A stretch of 64,000 nucleotides of DNA from Nonomuraea pusilla (GTDB taxonomy: Bacteria; Actinomycetota; Actinomycetes; Streptosporangiales; Streptosporangiaceae). The notes beneath the pieces were generated by a model. The model had not been told where the DNA came from and did not search any database. It was given only the letters and a program-made list of their open reading frames with translations. Position 1 is the stretch's first letter. Each line of letters opens with the position of its first letter. Shown one piece after another: positions 62,360 to 64,000 of this stretch. The stretch lies in assembly GCF_900109355.1 (NCBI RefSeq), contig NZ_FOBF01000001.1:310001-374000 (forward strand), written 5' to 3'. A program made the translations under genes and the position numbers.

Positions 62360-63991
62360 TCAGATCCACCGTTTGTCGAAGAGCATGCGCGCCTTCCACT
62401 CGGTGTACGGGATCAACTCGGCGGTGAGAATCGGGTACAGCCACCAGAAGTTGATCAGCGCCAGGAGCGCGAACGCTCCGACGGCTGCCGCACCCAGCGT
62501 ACGCCTCAGAGGCATCGCCCCCGTAGCCGTGGGTCTGGCGGGCCCGATGAGCAGGCCCGCGCACAGCGTCAGCGCCAGCACCATGAACGGCACCATCGGC
62601 ACGGCGTAGAACAGGAACATGGTCCGGTTCTCCGCGATGGCGAAGAGGAACCAGGGCAGCCACCCCATCGCGTACCCCAGCAGCACCGCGCCGGCCCGCC
62701 AGTCGCGGGAGGAGACGTACCAGGCGATGAGGGCGATCAGCGCGGCGACCGCGCCGAACCAGATCACGGGGGTGCCGACGCCGAGCACCGCCGCGGAGCA
62801 ATCGCGCGTCCCGCAGGCGTTCTGGCTGCCCTCGTAGTAGAAGGCGACGGGACGCAGCAGCAGCGGCCACTGCCAGGGCTCCGACATGTACGGGTGCGAG
62901 GTCTCCAGCCCGTTGTGGAAGGTGAAGACCTGCCACTGGTACTGCACCCAGGAACGCGCGGAGTCGAAGAGGAAGAAGAACGGGCCGGACGAGGTGGCCT
63001 GGCCCCAGTTGCGCCCGTAGCCGCCGGCCGTGGCGAACCAGCCCGTCCAGGTCGCCATGTACGTGACGAACGGCACGATGACGAACGCCCCGAACGCCTG
63101 CGGCACGTCCCTGGCGAACGTCCCCTGGTAAGGGTGGCGCAGCCCGACGGCGCGGCGCGCCCCGAAGTCCCACAGCACCGACATGACGGCGAACCCCACC
63201 GCCCAGGCCAGCCCCGACCACTTGACGGCCATCGCCGCGCCCAGGCACAGCCCGGCGGCGAAGCGCCACCAGCGCACTCCGAGCGCCGGGCCGTACGGCG
63301 AGTACGGCGCGCTCTCGTACCACTGGACCAGCCGCTCGCGCGCCCGGTCCCTGTCGACGACGAGGCAGGCGAACGCGGCCAGCACCCAGAACATCAGGAA
63401 GATGTCGAGCAGCGCGGTGCGCGACAGCACGAAGTGCAGGCCGTCGAGCGCCAGCAGCAGCCCGGCGAAGCAGCCGAGCAGCGTGGAACGCGTCATCCTG
63501 CGCGCCACCCTGGCCAGCACCAGGATCGACAGCGTGCCGACGAGCGCGGCGGCGAACCGCCAGCCGAACGGCGTCAACCCGAAGATCCACTCGCCGACGC
63601 CGATCATCCACTTGCCGAGCGGCGGGTGCACGACGTACGAGGCGCACTTGGACAGGTCGTCGGGCGTGCAGTGCTGCCAGATGTCCGTCTTGCCGGCGAT
63701 GATCAGCTTGTCGGCGTCCTTGACGGTGACCCGCTCCACGCCCCAGGTGATCAGCGAGTAGGCGTCCTTCATGTAGTACGTCTCGTCGAACACCACCGCC
63801 TTCGGGTGCCCGAGGTTCATGAAGCGCAGCACGCCGCCGAGGACGGTGACGAGCAGCGGGCCGACCCAGCCCCACAGGACGCTGCCGCGCATGGGCGGGA
63901 TCATCCGATCGCGTACGGACCGGGCCTGCGGGTTGCTCTCGCCGACCTCCGGACTGTCGTATGCCTGGTACGGGGAATCGGTCACCGCCAT
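62360..63991 (-). CDS. protein O-mannosyltransferase (PMT family)
   Basis: A 543-residue membrane GT-C enzyme with about ten to eleven helices. The acidic VVFDETYY motif in the first outer loop (DE pair) and GWRFAAALVGTLSILVLAR are typical of bacterial dolichyl-phosphate-mannose-type protein mannosyltransferases such as M. tuberculosis Rv1002c. It transfers mannose from polyprenyl phosphate to exported proteins. The gene is complete and begins nine bases from the window end. Confidence 0.94.
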   Translation of the reverse strand: MAVTDSPYQAYDSPEVGESNPQARSVRDRMIPPMRGSVLWGWVGPLLVTVLGGVLRFMNLGHPKAVVFDETYYMKDAYSLITWGVERVTVKDADKLIIAGKTDIWQHCTPDDLSKCASYVVHPPLGKWMIGVGEWIFGLTPFGWRFAAALVGTLSILVLARVARRMTRSTLLGCFAGLLLALDGLHFVLSRTALLDIFLMFWVLAAFACLVVDRDRARERLVQWYESAPYSPYGPALGVRWWRFAAGLCLGAAMAVKWSGLAWAVGFAVMSVLWDFGARRAVGLRHPYQGTFARDVPQAFGAFVIVPFVTYMATWTGWFATAGGYGRNWGQATSSGPFFFLFDSARSWVQYQWQVFTFHNGLETSHPYMSEPWQWPLLLRPVAFYYEGSQNACGTRDCSAAVLGVGTPVIWFGAVAALIALIAWYVSSRDWRAGAVLLGYAMGWLPWFLFAIAENRTMFLFYAVPMVPFMVLALTLCAGLLIGPARPTATGAMPLRRTLGAAAVGAFALLALINFWWLYPILTAELIPYTEWKARMLFDKRWI

Positions 63992-64000
63992 TCGGACATC

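Overview
This window is high-GC DNA from a filamentous actinomycete. Codon third positions are strongly GC-biased, and the gene order galU, moeA/glp, rimJ-type acetyltransferase, sepX/glpR-type membrane protein, flanked by mscL, an fmdB-family gene, 5-formyltetrahydrofolate cyclo-ligase and an O-mannosyltransferase, is the conserved actinobacterial arrangement (the same families occur around Rv0985c to Rv1002c in Mycobacterium tuberculosis). The Ser/Thr kinase, the SMI1-type protein and the urease-like/agmatine deiminase locus fit Streptosporangiaceae or Streptomyces relatives such as Nonomuraea. The genus is an inference.

Bases 1-9970 look like an arsenic-resistance island lying beyond the 3' end of a tRNA-Arg(CCT) gene. 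It holds a forward operon (arsR, an ArsO-like flavin monooxygenase, a small protein with four Cys-Cys-Gly motifs, an M28-type peptidase), a reverse operon (arsR, acr3, thiol-dependent arsC), and a reverse pair (arsR, and an ArsM arsenite methyltransferase fused to an ArsN-type acetyltransferase). A winged-helix/HEPN protein and an Mrr-type nuclease accompany them. Together these would reduce arsenate, export arsenite, methylate arsenite and acetylate an arsinothricin- or phosphinothricin-like compound. At least four related 15-bp elements sit in the control regions.

Bases 10000-23872 are backbone: a VanY-type peptidase, mscL, a SAF-domain protein, methylthioadenosine phosphorylase, a drug exporter, an FmdB-family zinc ribbon, a CPA1 antiporter, folate salvage, then galU-moeA/glp-moaC-mog-rimJ-sepX/glpR, ending at tRNA-Ala(CGC). 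A decayed IS481-type transposase and a 140-bp tandem repeat interrupt it between the exporter and fmdB.

Bases 23873-40340 are accessory and partly decayed: two copies of a 245-bp repeat, fragments of tyrosine recombinases and transposases, a truncated kinase, an orphan Imm51-type immunity protein, two ECF sigma factors (one with a membrane partner), Nudix, VOC/MerR, PEBP/XRE and phosphotransferase genes, and small dispersed repeats.

Bases 40341-64000 hold more stable accessory genes: a saccharopine-dehydrogenase-like protein, an FAD monooxygenase, a Ser/Thr kinase next to an SMI1-type membrane protein, and a compact operon of fused urease gamma-beta, a non-canonical urease alpha and an agmatine deiminase with a TetR regulator. 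These are followed by an ABC exporter divergent from a two-component system, an RDD protein, a GrpB-family protein, a large polytopic membrane protein, an M43 metalloprotease and the protein O-mannosyltransferase. The two loci I consider most likely to hide undescribed biology are the Cys-Cys-Gly protein/M28 pair in the arsenic operon and the urease-like/agmatine deiminase operon.
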